64,000 nt of DNA from Mangrovimonas aestuarii (GCF_028767185.1 NZ_JARACK010000005.1:124001-188000), one strand, 5' to 3'. Shown: positions 50,994-60,762, counted from the stretch's first letter. Made by a program: numbers and translations. The notes: generated by a model not told the origin, from the letters alone.

Positions 50994-51370
50994 GATATAT
51001 TATTAAATATGTTTAAATCAAATTTATATATATTTTTTCAAATAAGATGCACAGAATCTATCAATAGCAGATTTACTCGACAATAAAAGAAAGAAAATAC
51101 CTGCTTTAGTCTTTTAGAAACACAAATATTCGTTAAAAAAAACGATGTAAAAAGTTTAACCAACAGCCTTTAATTCAAAACAATAACATTACTTAGTACA
51201 ACATAGAGCACATATTTATTGATATACCAAAATTTTCATGGATAAAGGGTTTCCCACTTAATTAGCTGTAAAATGATATCTATTTTAATCATATCGAATA
51301 ATTATAATTTGAGTTTGAAATCGTAATAGGATACGCTACTTTTGACATAAAAACAGTTTAAACCATAACC
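50994..51370. other. 377-base divergent intergenic region
   Basis: The gap separates two divergent genes. Apart from the full promoter at 51314-51344 for the lipoprotein on the right, it contains A/T-rich sequence and no ORF that I can support; the promoter of the minus-strand gene could not be placed. Confidence 0.7.
51314..51344 (+). promoter_or_regulatory. Complete Bacteroidota promoter of the Asn-rich lipoprotein gene
   Basis: TTTG at 51314-51317, 19 bases, then TACTTTTG at 51337-51344: an exact match to TTTG-N19-TAnnTTTG. The ATG at 51371 gives a short leader of about 20 bases. This is the clearest promoter in the window. Confidence 0.85.
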
Positions 51371-52201
51371 ATGAAAACAATCAAACTAACCCTTTTAGCG
51401 CTTTCCATTGTCCTAGGTTTCAGCGCTTGTTCCTCTGATGATGACAACAACAATAATAACAACAATACTGATGGTTCTACCGTTATATTCCCTCTAAACA
51501 GTAATAACTATTGGAAATATGACGTAGTGGCTACCAATACTCAATTTACTGATGATTTTAACGGTACTGACTCGCTTTATGTAAATAATGCTAATGGAAA
51601 TAATTACTCCCTAAATGCTAATGACAATGGCATTGCCAATGGCATAATGAGTAGTATTTTAACTTCTGGTGAATTAACAGCTTCTGAGCAAGATTTAACA
51701 ATTAATGGAACTTTACAGCTTCCTCTTGCCGGTTTTGTAGATTTCACCATACCTCTAGATAATGTGAAGCTATACGATATTCAAGCTAATAACAATAGTA
51801 CACTAAGTTCTGTTACAGATTCATTTGAACAAGAAATTCAGGGTTTTCCAATGACTTTCGATTATACGGCTGAAATTATTCAAGTGGCGACTTATGAATC
51901 AATGCAGCTAAACGGAGAAAACTACAATAACGTTACAGAAACTCGATTAACTCTAGATGTTGAAGTTTCAACTGTTCTTGTAGGCCAGCAATTAAACATG
52001 CTTAATAACCAAGAGGTAATGGCCGTTACGGCATATTATGCTAATGAAATTGGTTTAGTTCGTGCTGAAGCTGATATTAATTACGAAATGTCACAAAACT
52101 TTATTTCTGCTGTAGAATTACTTGGAGGGGAATTGCCTATTCCAACCTCTTCATCTGGAACCAATGTGCAAGAACTAACCGAATATTTTGTTGAAGAATA
52201 A
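51371..52201 (+). CDS. Asn-rich lipoprotein of unknown function
   Basis: A 276-residue protein with lipoprotein signal (LTLLALSIVLGFSAC, Cys20) followed by a SSDDDNNNNNNNTDGS linker, typical of surface-exposed or tethered lipoproteins in Bacteroidota. The mature part is strand-rich (YWKYDVVATNTQFTDDFNG, LQLPLAGFVDFTIPLDNVKL, YNNVTETRLTLDVEVSTVLV). No family is recognised. It has its own complete promoter and a terminator. Confidence 0.82.
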   Translation: MKTIKLTLLALSIVLGFSACSSDDDNNNNNNNTDGSTVIFPLNSNNYWKYDVVATNTQFTDDFNGTDSLYVNNANGNNYSLNANDNGIANGIMSSILTSGELTASEQDLTINGTLQLPLAGFVDFTIPLDNVKLYDIQANNNSTLSSVTDSFEQEIQGFPMTFDYTAEIIQVATYESMQLNGENYNNVTETRLTLDVEVSTVLVGQQLNMLNNQEVMAVTAYYANEIGLVRAEADINYEMSQNFISAVELLGGELPIPTSSSGTNVQELTEYFVEE

Positions 52202-52225
52202 ATAAATAATTTATTAATAACTTTT

Positions 52226-52256
52226 AATAGCCTTGTTTTTACAAGGCTATTTTTGT
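52226..52256 (+). terminator. Terminator of the Asn-rich lipoprotein gene
   Basis: AATAGCCTTG and CAAGGCTATT form a 10-bp stem with a T-rich loop and a T tract. Its right arm reaches into the end of the convergent dehydrogenase gene, whose stop codon is at 52247. Confidence 0.9.
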
Positions 52257-55165
52257 TTTAATGCCTCAAATAAAATTGTAACAGTATGTTTTGCTAATCT
52301 ACCGGTACCATCTTTTATTTGGTGACGGCAACTGGTTCCATTTGCAACTATCTCTACCTCTTTATTGGTTTTCCTAATAGCTGGAAATAAAGTTTGTTCA
52401 CCAATTGTCATACTTACGTTATAATGTTCTTTTTCATAACCAAAACTACCAGCCATCCCGCAACATCCACTAGGGATTATAGTTGCTTTATAATTTTTTG
52501 GTAGATTCAGAATCTTAAAACTAGAACTCTGACTCGATAATGCCTTTTGATGACAATGACCATGGAATTTAAGTATTTTGCCCTCATCTGTAAATGAATC
52601 TGCCTTTATTCGTCCAGCGTCTATTTCAATTGCTAAAAAATCATCTATTAAAAAAGTATTGTTTGATATTTCTTTAGCCGCCCCTTTATCATCACATAAT
52701 CTAAGATATTCATCTTTAAAGGTCAATATGGCAGATGGCTCTAACCCTACTAATGGAGTTTCCTCTCCAATTAAAGCTTTAAAAATTGCTATATTTTTAT
52801 TAGCTAATTTTTTCGCTTCTTTTAAAAGACCTTTTGAAATAAATGATCTACCAGACTCCTCATGATCTAACAATCGAACTTGGTACCCTAAAGCTTGCAA
52901 CAACAATATCGCTTCTTCACCAATTTGTGTATCTAGATAGTTAGTAAACTCATCAACAAAAAACCAAACTTTTTTTAATGGACTAGTCGGATTATTTTTT
53001 AGTAAATGAGTTGCTTTACTCCGTAAACTTTTTCCAGACACTAAGGGTAAACTTCTTTCTTTGGCAACTCCTAAAGTGGATTTTATCATTGAAGAAATCA
53101 CCTTGTTACTAAACATAAAATTTGAAATACCGGCTGACGAACTTGCAATACGGTTAATAGTATTGTTATAGGCAAACAATTTAGTTCTAACAGGAATCCC
53201 ATTAGCCTGTTGATATTGGTACTGAAACTCTGCTTTTAAACTGGCCACATCAACACTACTAGGACATTCTGTGGAACAAGCCTTGCAACTTAAACACAGA
53301 TCGAAAACAGTTTTAAGTTCGTCATGATCAAATCGGTTTACCTTATCTGAATGCGTTAAAAATTCCCTTAAGGCGTTGGCTCTGGCTCTTGTTGTATCCT
53401 TTTCATTTCTGGTTGCTCGATAACTTGGACACATTACACCTCCAAACTCTGGAAGTTTTCTGCAATCTCCTGTACCATTACATTTTTCGGCCTCTCTTAA
53501 AATGCCTTGAGAACTTGAAAAATCCAAAATGGTATCTATTTCTGGCTCTTTCCTATCAGCTTCATAACGAAGAAATGAATCCATTGGTTTAGCAGCTACA
53601 ATCTTGCCAGGGTTAAAGATATTTTTTGGGTCGAATACCGATTTAATGTACTTTACAATTTCATAATTTGCTTTACCAACCATCAATGGTATAAACTCAG
53701 AACGCACCCTTCCATCACCATGCTCTCCAGACATTGAGCCATTGTAAGACTTAACCAAATGAGCAACTTGTGTGGTAATTTCCCTAAACAAACTAACATC
53801 TTCACTTTTTTTAAGATTTAAAATAGGGCGCAAATGGAGTTCACCTGCTCCCGCGTGAGCATAGTACACAGCTTTTTGATCAAATTTTTCCATTAATTTG
53901 GTAAAATCCTCAATATAATTAGCTAAATCGGGAAGTGCCACTGCAGTATCTTCAATACAAGCAACAGTTTTTTTATCTCCAATTATATTTCCCAACAACC
54001 CAAGTCCGGCCTTTCTCAATTCTACAGCCTTATCTATTTCATCATCCTGTAGTATTGGATATGCATAGCCTAACCCCGAGGCTAATAATTCATCTCTCAA
54101 CGCTATCGCCTTGGAAATAGATTCATCCGCTGAATTTGACCTAAGCTCACACATCAAAATAGCTTCTGGATCTCCTTCAATAAAACTTCGATTGTCTTGC
54201 TGTGTTTTATTGTGCTTTGTAAGATCAATAATTGTTTTATCCATCATCTCACACATATATAAATTGTGCTTCATAGCTAGAACTACAGCTTGCATACAAT
54301 CTGGTATTGTATTATAATGAGCCGCTACCAAACAGCTATACGTTGGAGGTAAATTATCTAACTGAAGAGTAATTTGTGTGGTAAAAGCTAAAGTACCTTC
54401 ACTACCACACAACAACTCACACATATTAAATTGGTTTAATGAATTTTCATTAAAAATCTGAGAATCAATTAATGAATCTAGGGCGTATCCTGTATTTCTT
54501 CTGTGTATTGTTGGTTTGGGAAACTCTTTCTCTATTTCGTTTTTAACACCAGGTTTTACTAAGGTGTCAAAAATAGATTTATAGATAATTCCTTCTAATG
54601 TTTGCAACTCAAGTTTCCCCCTAAACTCCTGGTTAGAAATAGACTTAAATTCAACTTCACTGCCATCACTCAACAAAACCTCCAATTTAAGTACCTTATC
54701 CCGTGTTACACCATATTGAATGGAAGTAGAACCTGAAGAGTTGTTGCCAACCATTCCCCCTATCATACACCGATTTGATGTAGACGTGTTTGGCCCAAAA
54801 AATAAACCATAGGGCTTTAAATAATTATTCAGCTCATCACGAACCACTCCAGGCTGCAGGGTAACTGTTTTTGTAGTTGTATCTACAGATATAATTTTGG
54901 TGAAATATTTTGAGACATCAACAACTATTCCCTCTCCTACGCATTGTCCCGCCAGAGAAGTTCCTGCTGTTCTGGGTATCAATGAAACATTATTGTCATT
55001 TGCAAAAGCAATTAGTAGCTTTAAATCAAAAACATCTTTCGGATAGGCCACAGCTATTGGTAGTTCTCTATATACGGAGGCATCAGTTGCATATAATGCT
55101 CGCATAAGATCATCATGGTAAAGTTCTCCTCTAAGATTGCTTTTTAGTATATTTAAACTATTCAT
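52247..55165 (-). CDS. FAD-linked oxidoreductase with C-terminal Fe-S/CCG domains (D-2-hydroxyglutarate dehydrogenase-like)
   Basis: A 972-residue protein combining GlcD-type and GlcF-type modules as in YdiJ. In order: FAD_binding_4 (about 30-240, PRTAGTSLAGQCVGEG and SSGSTSIQYGVTRDKV), FAD-oxidase C (about 270-510, NNRSFIEGDPEAILMCELRS), a ferredoxin-like region with CLSCKACSTECPSSVD, and C-terminal CCG domain with HGHCHQKALSS and PSGCCGMAGSFGYEKEHYNV. It probably oxidises D-2-hydroxyglutarate or D-lactate and passes electrons to quinone. The role as a single fused polypeptide is established for the family; the substrate is inferred. Confidence 0.93.
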   Translation of the reverse strand: MNSLNILKSNLRGELYHDDLMRALYATDASVYRELPIAVAYPKDVFDLKLLIAFANDNNVSLIPRTAGTSLAGQCVGEGIVVDVSKYFTKIISVDTTTKTVTLQPGVVRDELNNYLKPYGLFFGPNTSTSNRCMIGGMVGNNSSGSTSIQYGVTRDKVLKLEVLLSDGSEVEFKSISNQEFRGKLELQTLEGIIYKSIFDTLVKPGVKNEIEKEFPKPTIHRRNTGYALDSLIDSQIFNENSLNQFNMCELLCGSEGTLAFTTQITLQLDNLPPTYSCLVAAHYNTIPDCMQAVVLAMKHNLYMCEMMDKTIIDLTKHNKTQQDNRSFIEGDPEAILMCELRSNSADESISKAIALRDELLASGLGYAYPILQDDEIDKAVELRKAGLGLLGNIIGDKKTVACIEDTAVALPDLANYIEDFTKLMEKFDQKAVYYAHAGAGELHLRPILNLKKSEDVSLFREITTQVAHLVKSYNGSMSGEHGDGRVRSEFIPLMVGKANYEIVKYIKSVFDPKNIFNPGKIVAAKPMDSFLRYEADRKEPEIDTILDFSSSQGILREAEKCNGTGDCRKLPEFGGVMCPSYRATRNEKDTTRARANALREFLTHSDKVNRFDHDELKTVFDLCLSCKACSTECPSSVDVASLKAEFQYQYQQANGIPVRTKLFAYNNTINRIASSSAGISNFMFSNKVISSMIKSTLGVAKERSLPLVSGKSLRSKATHLLKNNPTSPLKKVWFFVDEFTNYLDTQIGEEAILLLQALGYQVRLLDHEESGRSFISKGLLKEAKKLANKNIAIFKALIGEETPLVGLEPSAILTFKDEYLRLCDDKGAAKEISNNTFLIDDFLAIEIDAGRIKADSFTDEGKILKFHGHCHQKALSSQSSSFKILNLPKNYKATIIPSGCCGMAGSFGYEKEHYNVSMTIGEQTLFPAIRKTNKEVEIVANGTSCRHQIKDGTGRLAKHTVTILFEALKQK

Positions 55166-55314
55166 ATTAAATTAGCCACCTATTTTATTAAAATTAATCT
55201 ACTTCACCGTTTAAAATTAAGACTTGTAGCCCAATTTAACATAAAAATTCGCATTGTATTTCAACATGAACATGTATGAAAATTACTATTTTATTGACAC
55301 TAAAACTTTTGATT

Positions 55315-55809
55315 ATGAAAAGACTGATTTTAACCATTAGTTTAATACTTGGGTGTCTATCTCTTGGATACTCTCAAGACATTGCAGACAATGCCATCGG
55401 TTTACGACTGGGGGATAGTGATGGCTTTGGAGCCGAGATATCCTATCAACGTGCATTAGGATCCAATAATCGTTTGGAAGCAGACTTGGGCTGGCGTAGT
55501 GGTAACGATTACGACGGATTTAAGTTAACGGGGATTTACCACTGGGTATGGTATTTAGAAAACAACTTTAATTGGTATGCCGGTCCTGGTGGTGGATTTG
55601 GAGTTTACGATTACAATCATGATCATGATCATAACCATGGCCATGACCATGATAGTGACTCCTTTGTTTTTATTGCTGGGGATATAGGGATTGAATATAA
55701 CTTTAACATTCCTTTACTTCTTTCTTTGGATTTTAGGCCAGAAATAAACTTTGGAAGGGATGATGATCTAGACCTTGACATTGCTCTTGGTGTTCGATAC
55801 CAATTCTAA
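55315..55809 (+). CDS. Outer-membrane beta-barrel protein with a His/Asp-rich loop
   Basis: A 164-residue protein from the ATG at 55315 (MKRLILTISLILGCLSLGYSQ signal, one start fewer than the longer in-frame option at 55276, which would put 13 residues before the signal). The barrel strands NAIGLRLGDSDGFGAEISY, RLEADLGWRSGNDYDGFKL and YHWVWYLENNFNWYAGPGGG lead into a striking loop of alternating His/Asp (NHDHDHNHGHDHDSD, about residues 101-115), then YNFNIPLLLSLDFRPEINFG. The loop could bind metal ions; the rest resembles DUF-type small OMPs. Confidence 0.8.
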   Translation: MKRLILTISLILGCLSLGYSQDIADNAIGLRLGDSDGFGAEISYQRALGSNNRLEADLGWRSGNDYDGFKLTGIYHWVWYLENNFNWYAGPGGGFGVYDYNHDHDHNHGHDHDSDSFVFIAGDIGIEYNFNIPLLLSLDFRPEINFGRDDDLDLDIALGVRYQF

Positions 55810-55925
55810 ATTAGAAGCTATCTAAAAAGTTTTATTTAGGTCCTTGAGAATTGCTTTTTGAAAAATATCTTAAACATCTTACCAAAATAAAAACTAGACT
55901 GTCTTTACTTATTATTCAGGCTCGT

Positions 55926-57059
55926 TTAAAGTAAAGTACTCTTAGCTAAAGTTTTTTTATAAATTGCCTCATATTGAGGTACAATATTATGGATATCGAA
56001 GAGCTCTGCCTGAGCTCTGGCCTGCTTTTTAAACACTTTCAAGTCATTATTTTCTCTTAAAATCTTTAAAGCATTAATACTCATATCCTCAACATCCCCG
56101 ACAGGACTGAGATACCCCGAAATCCCATGGATATTCACTTCTGGTATTCCTCCAGAGTTACTTGAAATAACAGGAACTCCAGATGCCATCGCTTCTAAAG
56201 CGGCAAGACCAAAGCTCTCAGTCTCTGAAGGAAGAAGAAACAAATCACTAAAACAGAGAATCTTATTAATTTCATGACTTTTACCAAAAAAGATAACCTT
56301 CTTGGCTATACCAAGCTGTTCGCATAAATTTTCGGCGTTTTCCTTTTCTGGCCCCTCACCGACCATCATAAGCTTGGCTGGAATCTCCTTTTGAATGTTG
56401 TAGAATATCCTAACAACATCTTCAATTCGTTTTACTTTTCTAAAATTACTAATGTGGGTTACTATTCGTTCTTCTTCATTGGCCATCATAACCCGTTGGC
56501 AATCTCTATACTGATTTTGATACTTAGAAAGATCAATAAAATTCGTTACAACATTAATTTCTCTCTTTATATCAAACAACCGTAATGTATCATCTTTCAA
56601 GCTTTGAGAAACGGCAGTAACTGCATCAGATTTATTAATACTGAAAGTCACCGCTGGTTTATAAAAAGGATGGTTACCTACCAAAGTAATATCTGTACCG
56701 TGTAACGTTGTTACTATTGGCAACCTAACACCTTCTTCTTGAAGCATCTTTTTTGCCATATAAGCCGCATAAGCATGAGGAATGGCGTAGTGCACATGAA
56801 GTAATTCAATCTTGTACAATTTTACCGTATCGACCAACTTACTGGATAGTGCCAATTCATAAGGTTGGTAATGAAATAATGGATATTCGGGAACATGAAC
56901 TTCATGGTAATGCACCTGATTAAGCAATTCTAAACGCACAGGCTGGCTATACGTAATAAAATGAACTTCGTGCCCCCGCTTAGAGAGCTCTAACCCGAGT
57001 TCTGTGGCAACAACACCACTACCCCCAAAAGTTGGATAGCAAACAATTCCTATGCGCAT
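55926..57059 (-). CDS. bshA: N-acetyl-alpha-D-glucosaminyl L-malate synthase (bacillithiol synthesis)
   Basis: A 377-residue GT4 glycosyltransferase starting at ATG 57059 (MRIGIVCYPTFGGSGVVATE), which is the BshA signature. Other BshA blocks are HEVHFITYSQPVRLELL, LHGTDITLVGNHPFYKP, ITHISNFRKVKRIEDVVRIF and the C-terminal EXFGLAALEAMASG nucleotide-site stretch (seen as SETESFGLAALEAMASGVPV). It joins GlcNAc from UDP-GlcNAc to L-malate, the first step of bacillithiol. It starts one base after the stop codon of the GH3 gene; BshB and BshC are outside the window. Confidence 0.95.
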   Translation of the reverse strand: MRIGIVCYPTFGGSGVVATELGLELSKRGHEVHFITYSQPVRLELLNQVHYHEVHVPEYPLFHYQPYELALSSKLVDTVKLYKIELLHVHYAIPHAYAAYMAKKMLQEEGVRLPIVTTLHGTDITLVGNHPFYKPAVTFSINKSDAVTAVSQSLKDDTLRLFDIKREINVVTNFIDLSKYQNQYRDCQRVMMANEEERIVTHISNFRKVKRIEDVVRIFYNIQKEIPAKLMMVGEGPEKENAENLCEQLGIAKKVIFFGKSHEINKILCFSDLFLLPSETESFGLAALEAMASGVPVISSNSGGIPEVNIHGISGYLSPVGDVEDMSINALKILRENNDLKVFKKQARAQAELFDIHNIVPQYEAIYKKTLAKSTLL

Positions 57060-57060
57060 G

Positions 57061-59976
57061 TTAATCAATTATAGATTCGTAGATTAATTTCTGAATATTA
57101 GTCCTAATATCCTCTTTAAGCAAAGTATTATCTGCTGAATCGGGATAAGTTCTATTAGCTAAAAAAACGTAAACTATTTCTTCTTCTGGGTCTGCCCAAG
57201 CGTAAGTTCCCGTAAAACCGGAATGTCCAAAGCTAGTCATAGACAAGCAACCACAGGTTGGCCCTACATCTCCTAGCTGGGGTTTATCAAAACCAACTCC
57301 TCTCCTATTATCGTCTTGGCAATAATAACAACGGTTAAATTTATCTAATGTTTCAGGTTTAAAATACTGTTTCCCTCCGTAATATCCTTTCTGCAAATAC
57401 ATCTGCATTATCTTTGCAACATCGTTTGCATTACTGAATACTCCTGCATGACCACCAACTCCATTTTGCATCGCAGCCCCCATATCGTGTACATAACCCT
57501 GTACCTTTTGGAATCTGTAATAACCATCTTTCTCTGTTGGCACAATATTTTTATTACTAAAGGTCGTACTCGGATTATACATGGTATAATTAGCTCCTAA
57601 AGAAGCATAAAAGTGTTCATGAACCAGTTCGTCAAGAGGCTTATCATAATAGTGTTCAATATACTCCTTTAAGATATAATAAGGTAAATCACTATAGCGA
57701 TAACGTAATTTGCTCAACAAATCACTATCCCTTATTATTTTTTGAATAGAATCCTGATAATCGGCACGCATGTACATATTATTAGCAACCTTTACATTAA
57801 AGTTTTTATCGTAGGTAGTACTGTAATAATTTGGTGAAGGATGTTTAGTAACTGAATCCATCGTAGCCATGTAAAAAGGAATCCAGGGTTTTAATCTAGC
57901 ATAGTGAGAGAGCATTTCCTTAAGAGTAATCTTAGCCTTGTTTGAAGACTTATACTCAGGGAGTATTTCAGAAAGCTTAGTGTCTAAGGAAACAATATTT
58001 TGGTCTACCATTTCCATAAGCATAGGTAAGGTAGACAATATCTTTGTCAACGATGCCAAGTCATAAATATCGTTAAATTTTACAGGCTCCTCAGGATCGT
58101 AAGCGTGTGTTCCAAAGCTTTTGTTGTAGATAACTTTACCGTGTCTGGCTATGAGCAACTGAATACCCGGCGTCATTTTTTTTTTTACAGCGTATTCTGC
58201 AACTGAATCGACTTTTTTTAATAATTCAGAACTCATGCCTTCCCGTTCAGGGATACTATATCCCAGACGTTTTAGGGTACCTAGTGTAATGCTAGTTCCT
58301 TGAGGAAAATCACCAATTGAAACTGGTAATTGCCCTTTTGCCGAAAGTGCACCAAAAATAATCTGGGCTGATTTTTCCTGAGCCACATCACTATTCTGAT
58401 AACTCACAACGATACTCTCAATATTTTTAGTTGTGGATAGATCCAACAATGCATAAGGTTTTACAAATACATCTAAAATCACATCATTCTTTCTAGCAAT
58501 CTCATATAACCATACCAACTCTTGATCGGTAAATTTATAGCTCTTCCAGGGATTTTTGTTAGATCGGTGCAATCCAATAATTACGGTATTGTACTGCTCT
58601 AACTGTGTTAAATTATCGTCTAACATATTTCCTTTAATCTCGTGAACTTTGGTGTACTTCTTTAGTTCTTTTAAAAATGTACTGCCAGAGTCGTCTCCCA
58701 TATGCACATAAGCTATTGATCTTTTATCCAAGTCTCGAAGCGGAAGAATATTATCTTCATTTTTAACAACAGTGATAGCTTCTTCAAAAAGGGCTTCATT
58801 TAGCGCATCATCTTTTATCCTATTAAGATCCTCAACTAAGTGGTCAATTACTATAGGTTCAAAATTATTTAGTCCAACCTTGTATTTAGCCTGTAAAATC
58901 TTTTTTACTGAATATGCCAATCGGTCTTCACTTATACGTCCATCGTTAAAAGCTTCTTCAATTTTAAACATAGCTTTTGGCACATCTTCAGAAATAAGAA
59001 GCACATCGTTTCCTGCCAAAAAAGCAGCCAAGTCAATATCACCAGGTTCACTAAAATTAGCAGCGCCTTTCATCTCCAAAGCATCGGTATAAATAAGCCC
59101 TTGAAACTGCATCTTATCTTTCAACAGATCAGTAACAATTTTTCTGGAAATAGAAGATGGATACCCAGAACGTGATTCTAAACTTGGAATGTTTAAATGG
59201 GCAACCATAACACTGGATAGTCCATACTTTATCAATTCACGATAAGGATAAAGCTCTACTTCTTCTATACGCTTTTTATCAAAATTAACCGTTGGCAAAG
59301 TTTTATGAGAATCCTGATCTGTATCACCATGACCAGGGAAGTGTTTAGCCGTAGCCAAAACCCCTGCACTTTGCATACCCTTCATAAAAGCCAATGCCTT
59401 TTGGGTAACATTGTCCTTATCCTCCCCAAAGGAACGATTACCTATAATTGGATTTAGAGGATTTGTATTGATATCAACTACAGGTGCAAAATTAAAATGT
59501 ACACCTATACGCTTACAGTGTTCACCTAATTGTCTCCCGGTTTGCTCTACTAAAGCATTGTCTTTAATAGCTCCCAATGTCATATTCCATGGAAAAGCAT
59601 AGGTAGAATCCAACCTCATACTCAATCCCCATTCGGCATCCATCCCTATTAATAGAGGCACTTTAGATTTTGATTGGAGTTTATTATTTAACTTAGCCTG
59701 AGCAACTGGTCCTCCCGTAGAGTAAATAATTCCACCAATATGATTGTTTTCAATTAACTTAAGAACACTGTTCTCATGAGCCTGCCCCTTATTGGAAAAT
59801 GCTCTAACCATGAATAATTGACCAATCTTTTCCTGAAGGGTCATTTCATTGTACAAACTATCTACCCAATGTTCCTGCTGCTCCACATCCTTTGTAAGCA
59901 ATGGATTTTTTGGGGATTGACTGAATATATTTTGAACGGAAATTAAAAGACAAATTAAGAGTATCGTTTGGCGCAT
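57061..59976 (-). CDS. GH3 beta-N-acetylhexosaminidase fused to a serine beta-lactamase-like domain
   Basis: A 971-residue secreted protein. A signal peptide (MRQTILLICLLISVQNIFSQ) precedes the GH3 catalytic half (about 35-365), with the NagZ-like KHFPGHGDTDQDSHKTLPTV motif and GIGQLFMVRAFS-type start, then a GH3 C-terminal region (about 380-580), and a class C/PBP-type domain (about 595-970) with SxxK SLTK, YxN-type YSDLPYYIL and the C-terminal HSGFTGTYAWADPEEEI. Such fusions may release GlcNAc from peptidoglycan or chitin-like chains and hydrolyse or transfer peptides. It is directly upstream of bshA. Confidence 0.93.
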   Translation of the reverse strand: MRQTILLICLLISVQNIFSQSPKNPLLTKDVEQQEHWVDSLYNEMTLQEKIGQLFMVRAFSNKGQAHENSVLKLIENNHIGGIIYSTGGPVAQAKLNNKLQSKSKVPLLIGMDAEWGLSMRLDSTYAFPWNMTLGAIKDNALVEQTGRQLGEHCKRIGVHFNFAPVVDINTNPLNPIIGNRSFGEDKDNVTQKALAFMKGMQSAGVLATAKHFPGHGDTDQDSHKTLPTVNFDKKRIEEVELYPYRELIKYGLSSVMVAHLNIPSLESRSGYPSSISRKIVTDLLKDKMQFQGLIYTDALEMKGAANFSEPGDIDLAAFLAGNDVLLISEDVPKAMFKIEEAFNDGRISEDRLAYSVKKILQAKYKVGLNNFEPIVIDHLVEDLNRIKDDALNEALFEEAITVVKNEDNILPLRDLDKRSIAYVHMGDDSGSTFLKELKKYTKVHEIKGNMLDDNLTQLEQYNTVIIGLHRSNKNPWKSYKFTDQELVWLYEIARKNDVILDVFVKPYALLDLSTTKNIESIVVSYQNSDVAQEKSAQIIFGALSAKGQLPVSIGDFPQGTSITLGTLKRLGYSIPEREGMSSELLKKVDSVAEYAVKKKMTPGIQLLIARHGKVIYNKSFGTHAYDPEEPVKFNDIYDLASLTKILSTLPMLMEMVDQNIVSLDTKLSEILPEYKSSNKAKITLKEMLSHYARLKPWIPFYMATMDSVTKHPSPNYYSTTYDKNFNVKVANNMYMRADYQDSIQKIIRDSDLLSKLRYRYSDLPYYILKEYIEHYYDKPLDELVHEHFYASLGANYTMYNPSTTFSNKNIVPTEKDGYYRFQKVQGYVHDMGAAMQNGVGGHAGVFSNANDVAKIMQMYLQKGYYGGKQYFKPETLDKFNRCYYCQDDNRRGVGFDKPQLGDVGPTCGCLSMTSFGHSGFTGTYAWADPEEEIVYVFLANRTYPDSADNTLLKEDIRTNIQKLIYESIID

Positions 59977-60082
59977 GAATCACTTCTGGTTTATATCGTT
60001 ATATATAACTAAAACAGTGCCAAAATAGTATTTTTAAAATGAAGAAGAAAGGACTTTAAGATAGAATTATAAGCCTATATTA

Positions 60083-60111
60083 AAAAAGAAGGGCAGTTAT
60101 AAAAGCTGCCC
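60083..60111 (-). terminator. Terminator after the conserved 161-residue gene
   Basis: GGGCAG and CTGCCC form a GC-rich stem with a wobble extension; on the minus strand the T run TTCTTTTTT follows. It lies 12 bases past the stop codon. Confidence 0.85.
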
Positions 60112-60122
60112 TATTTGATATT

Positions 60123-60608
60123 TTAGTTTACAAATCTGCCATGCCAACTATCTTTTGCAGGCACTTCCCAATTTTCGTTAAACTCAGCGATATTTGTGAC
60201 AAGATTATTAAAAACAATTGTGTTTTTTGAAACAGCCTTGTCCTTTGCCATTTTTCTAAACTCAGCCAAAGGTTTATAGGCTACAAACTCTCCCTGTTTA
60301 TAGGATACGTTCATTTTATCCATTAAATCAACGCTATAGTCCTTCTCTAATTGTTGAATAAAATGAACAGATGCATCAATCGAGCATCCTGTTGCCTTAT
60401 TTAGATTTTGATTTAATCCGATAATAATAAAACGCTTGTATTTTATTGTATATCCTGCTTGTAAATCACTACCATGAGCAGTCCAATTCTCTATAAACAC
60501 ATTCAGTTTATCACTTATTTCTGCCAACTCCTCTTCTGTAAAAGAACGGTTAGCTTGGTATATCCACACTCTTGATGTTTCTGGTAAGTCATTAAAATCA
60601 ACTAACAT
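60123..60608 (-). CDS. Conserved Bacteroidota protein, 161 residues (often labelled ABC transporter ATPase)
   Basis: A cytoplasmic protein beginning MLVDFNDLPETSRVWIYQAN, with ELAEISDKLNVFIENWTAHG, IGLNQNLNKATGCSIDASVH and VSKNTIVFNNLVTNIAEFNE. These blocks are conserved across Bacteroidota in a family that databases often label as an ABC transporter ATPase, but I see no Walker A or signature motif, so that name looks wrong. The function is unknown. It has its own terminator. Confidence 0.8.
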   Translation of the reverse strand: MLVDFNDLPETSRVWIYQANRSFTEEELAEISDKLNVFIENWTAHGSDLQAGYTIKYKRFIIIGLNQNLNKATGCSIDASVHFIQQLEKDYSVDLMDKMNVSYKQGEFVAYKPLAEFRKMAKDKAVSKNTIVFNNLVTNIAEFNENWEVPAKDSWHGRFVN

Positions 60609-60728
60609 AACACTTCTTGTTTTTTTCCAAATGCTGAAAATAAATTACAGCTGATTATATGATGCAAATGTAGTGAAGAATACTCCTAAAACAACCAATG
60701 TTCTATATTTTGAACACCTGCTCAAAAC

Positions 60729-60762
60729 AAAAAAAAAAGAGAACCCTAAGCCCTCTTCTTTT
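60729..60762 (-). terminator. Terminator after the small membrane protein gene
   Basis: On the minus strand AAGAAGAG and CTCTTTTT pair across an 11-base loop and lead into a long T tract. It lies about 22 bases past the stop codon of the 68-residue gene at 60784-60990 and ends the MCE/Fe-S cluster. Confidence 0.75.

Noticed and set aside
60123-60608. ABC transporter ATPase
   Set aside because: The common label for this family, but no Walker A, Walker B or LSGGQ-type motif is visible, so I did not use that name as function.
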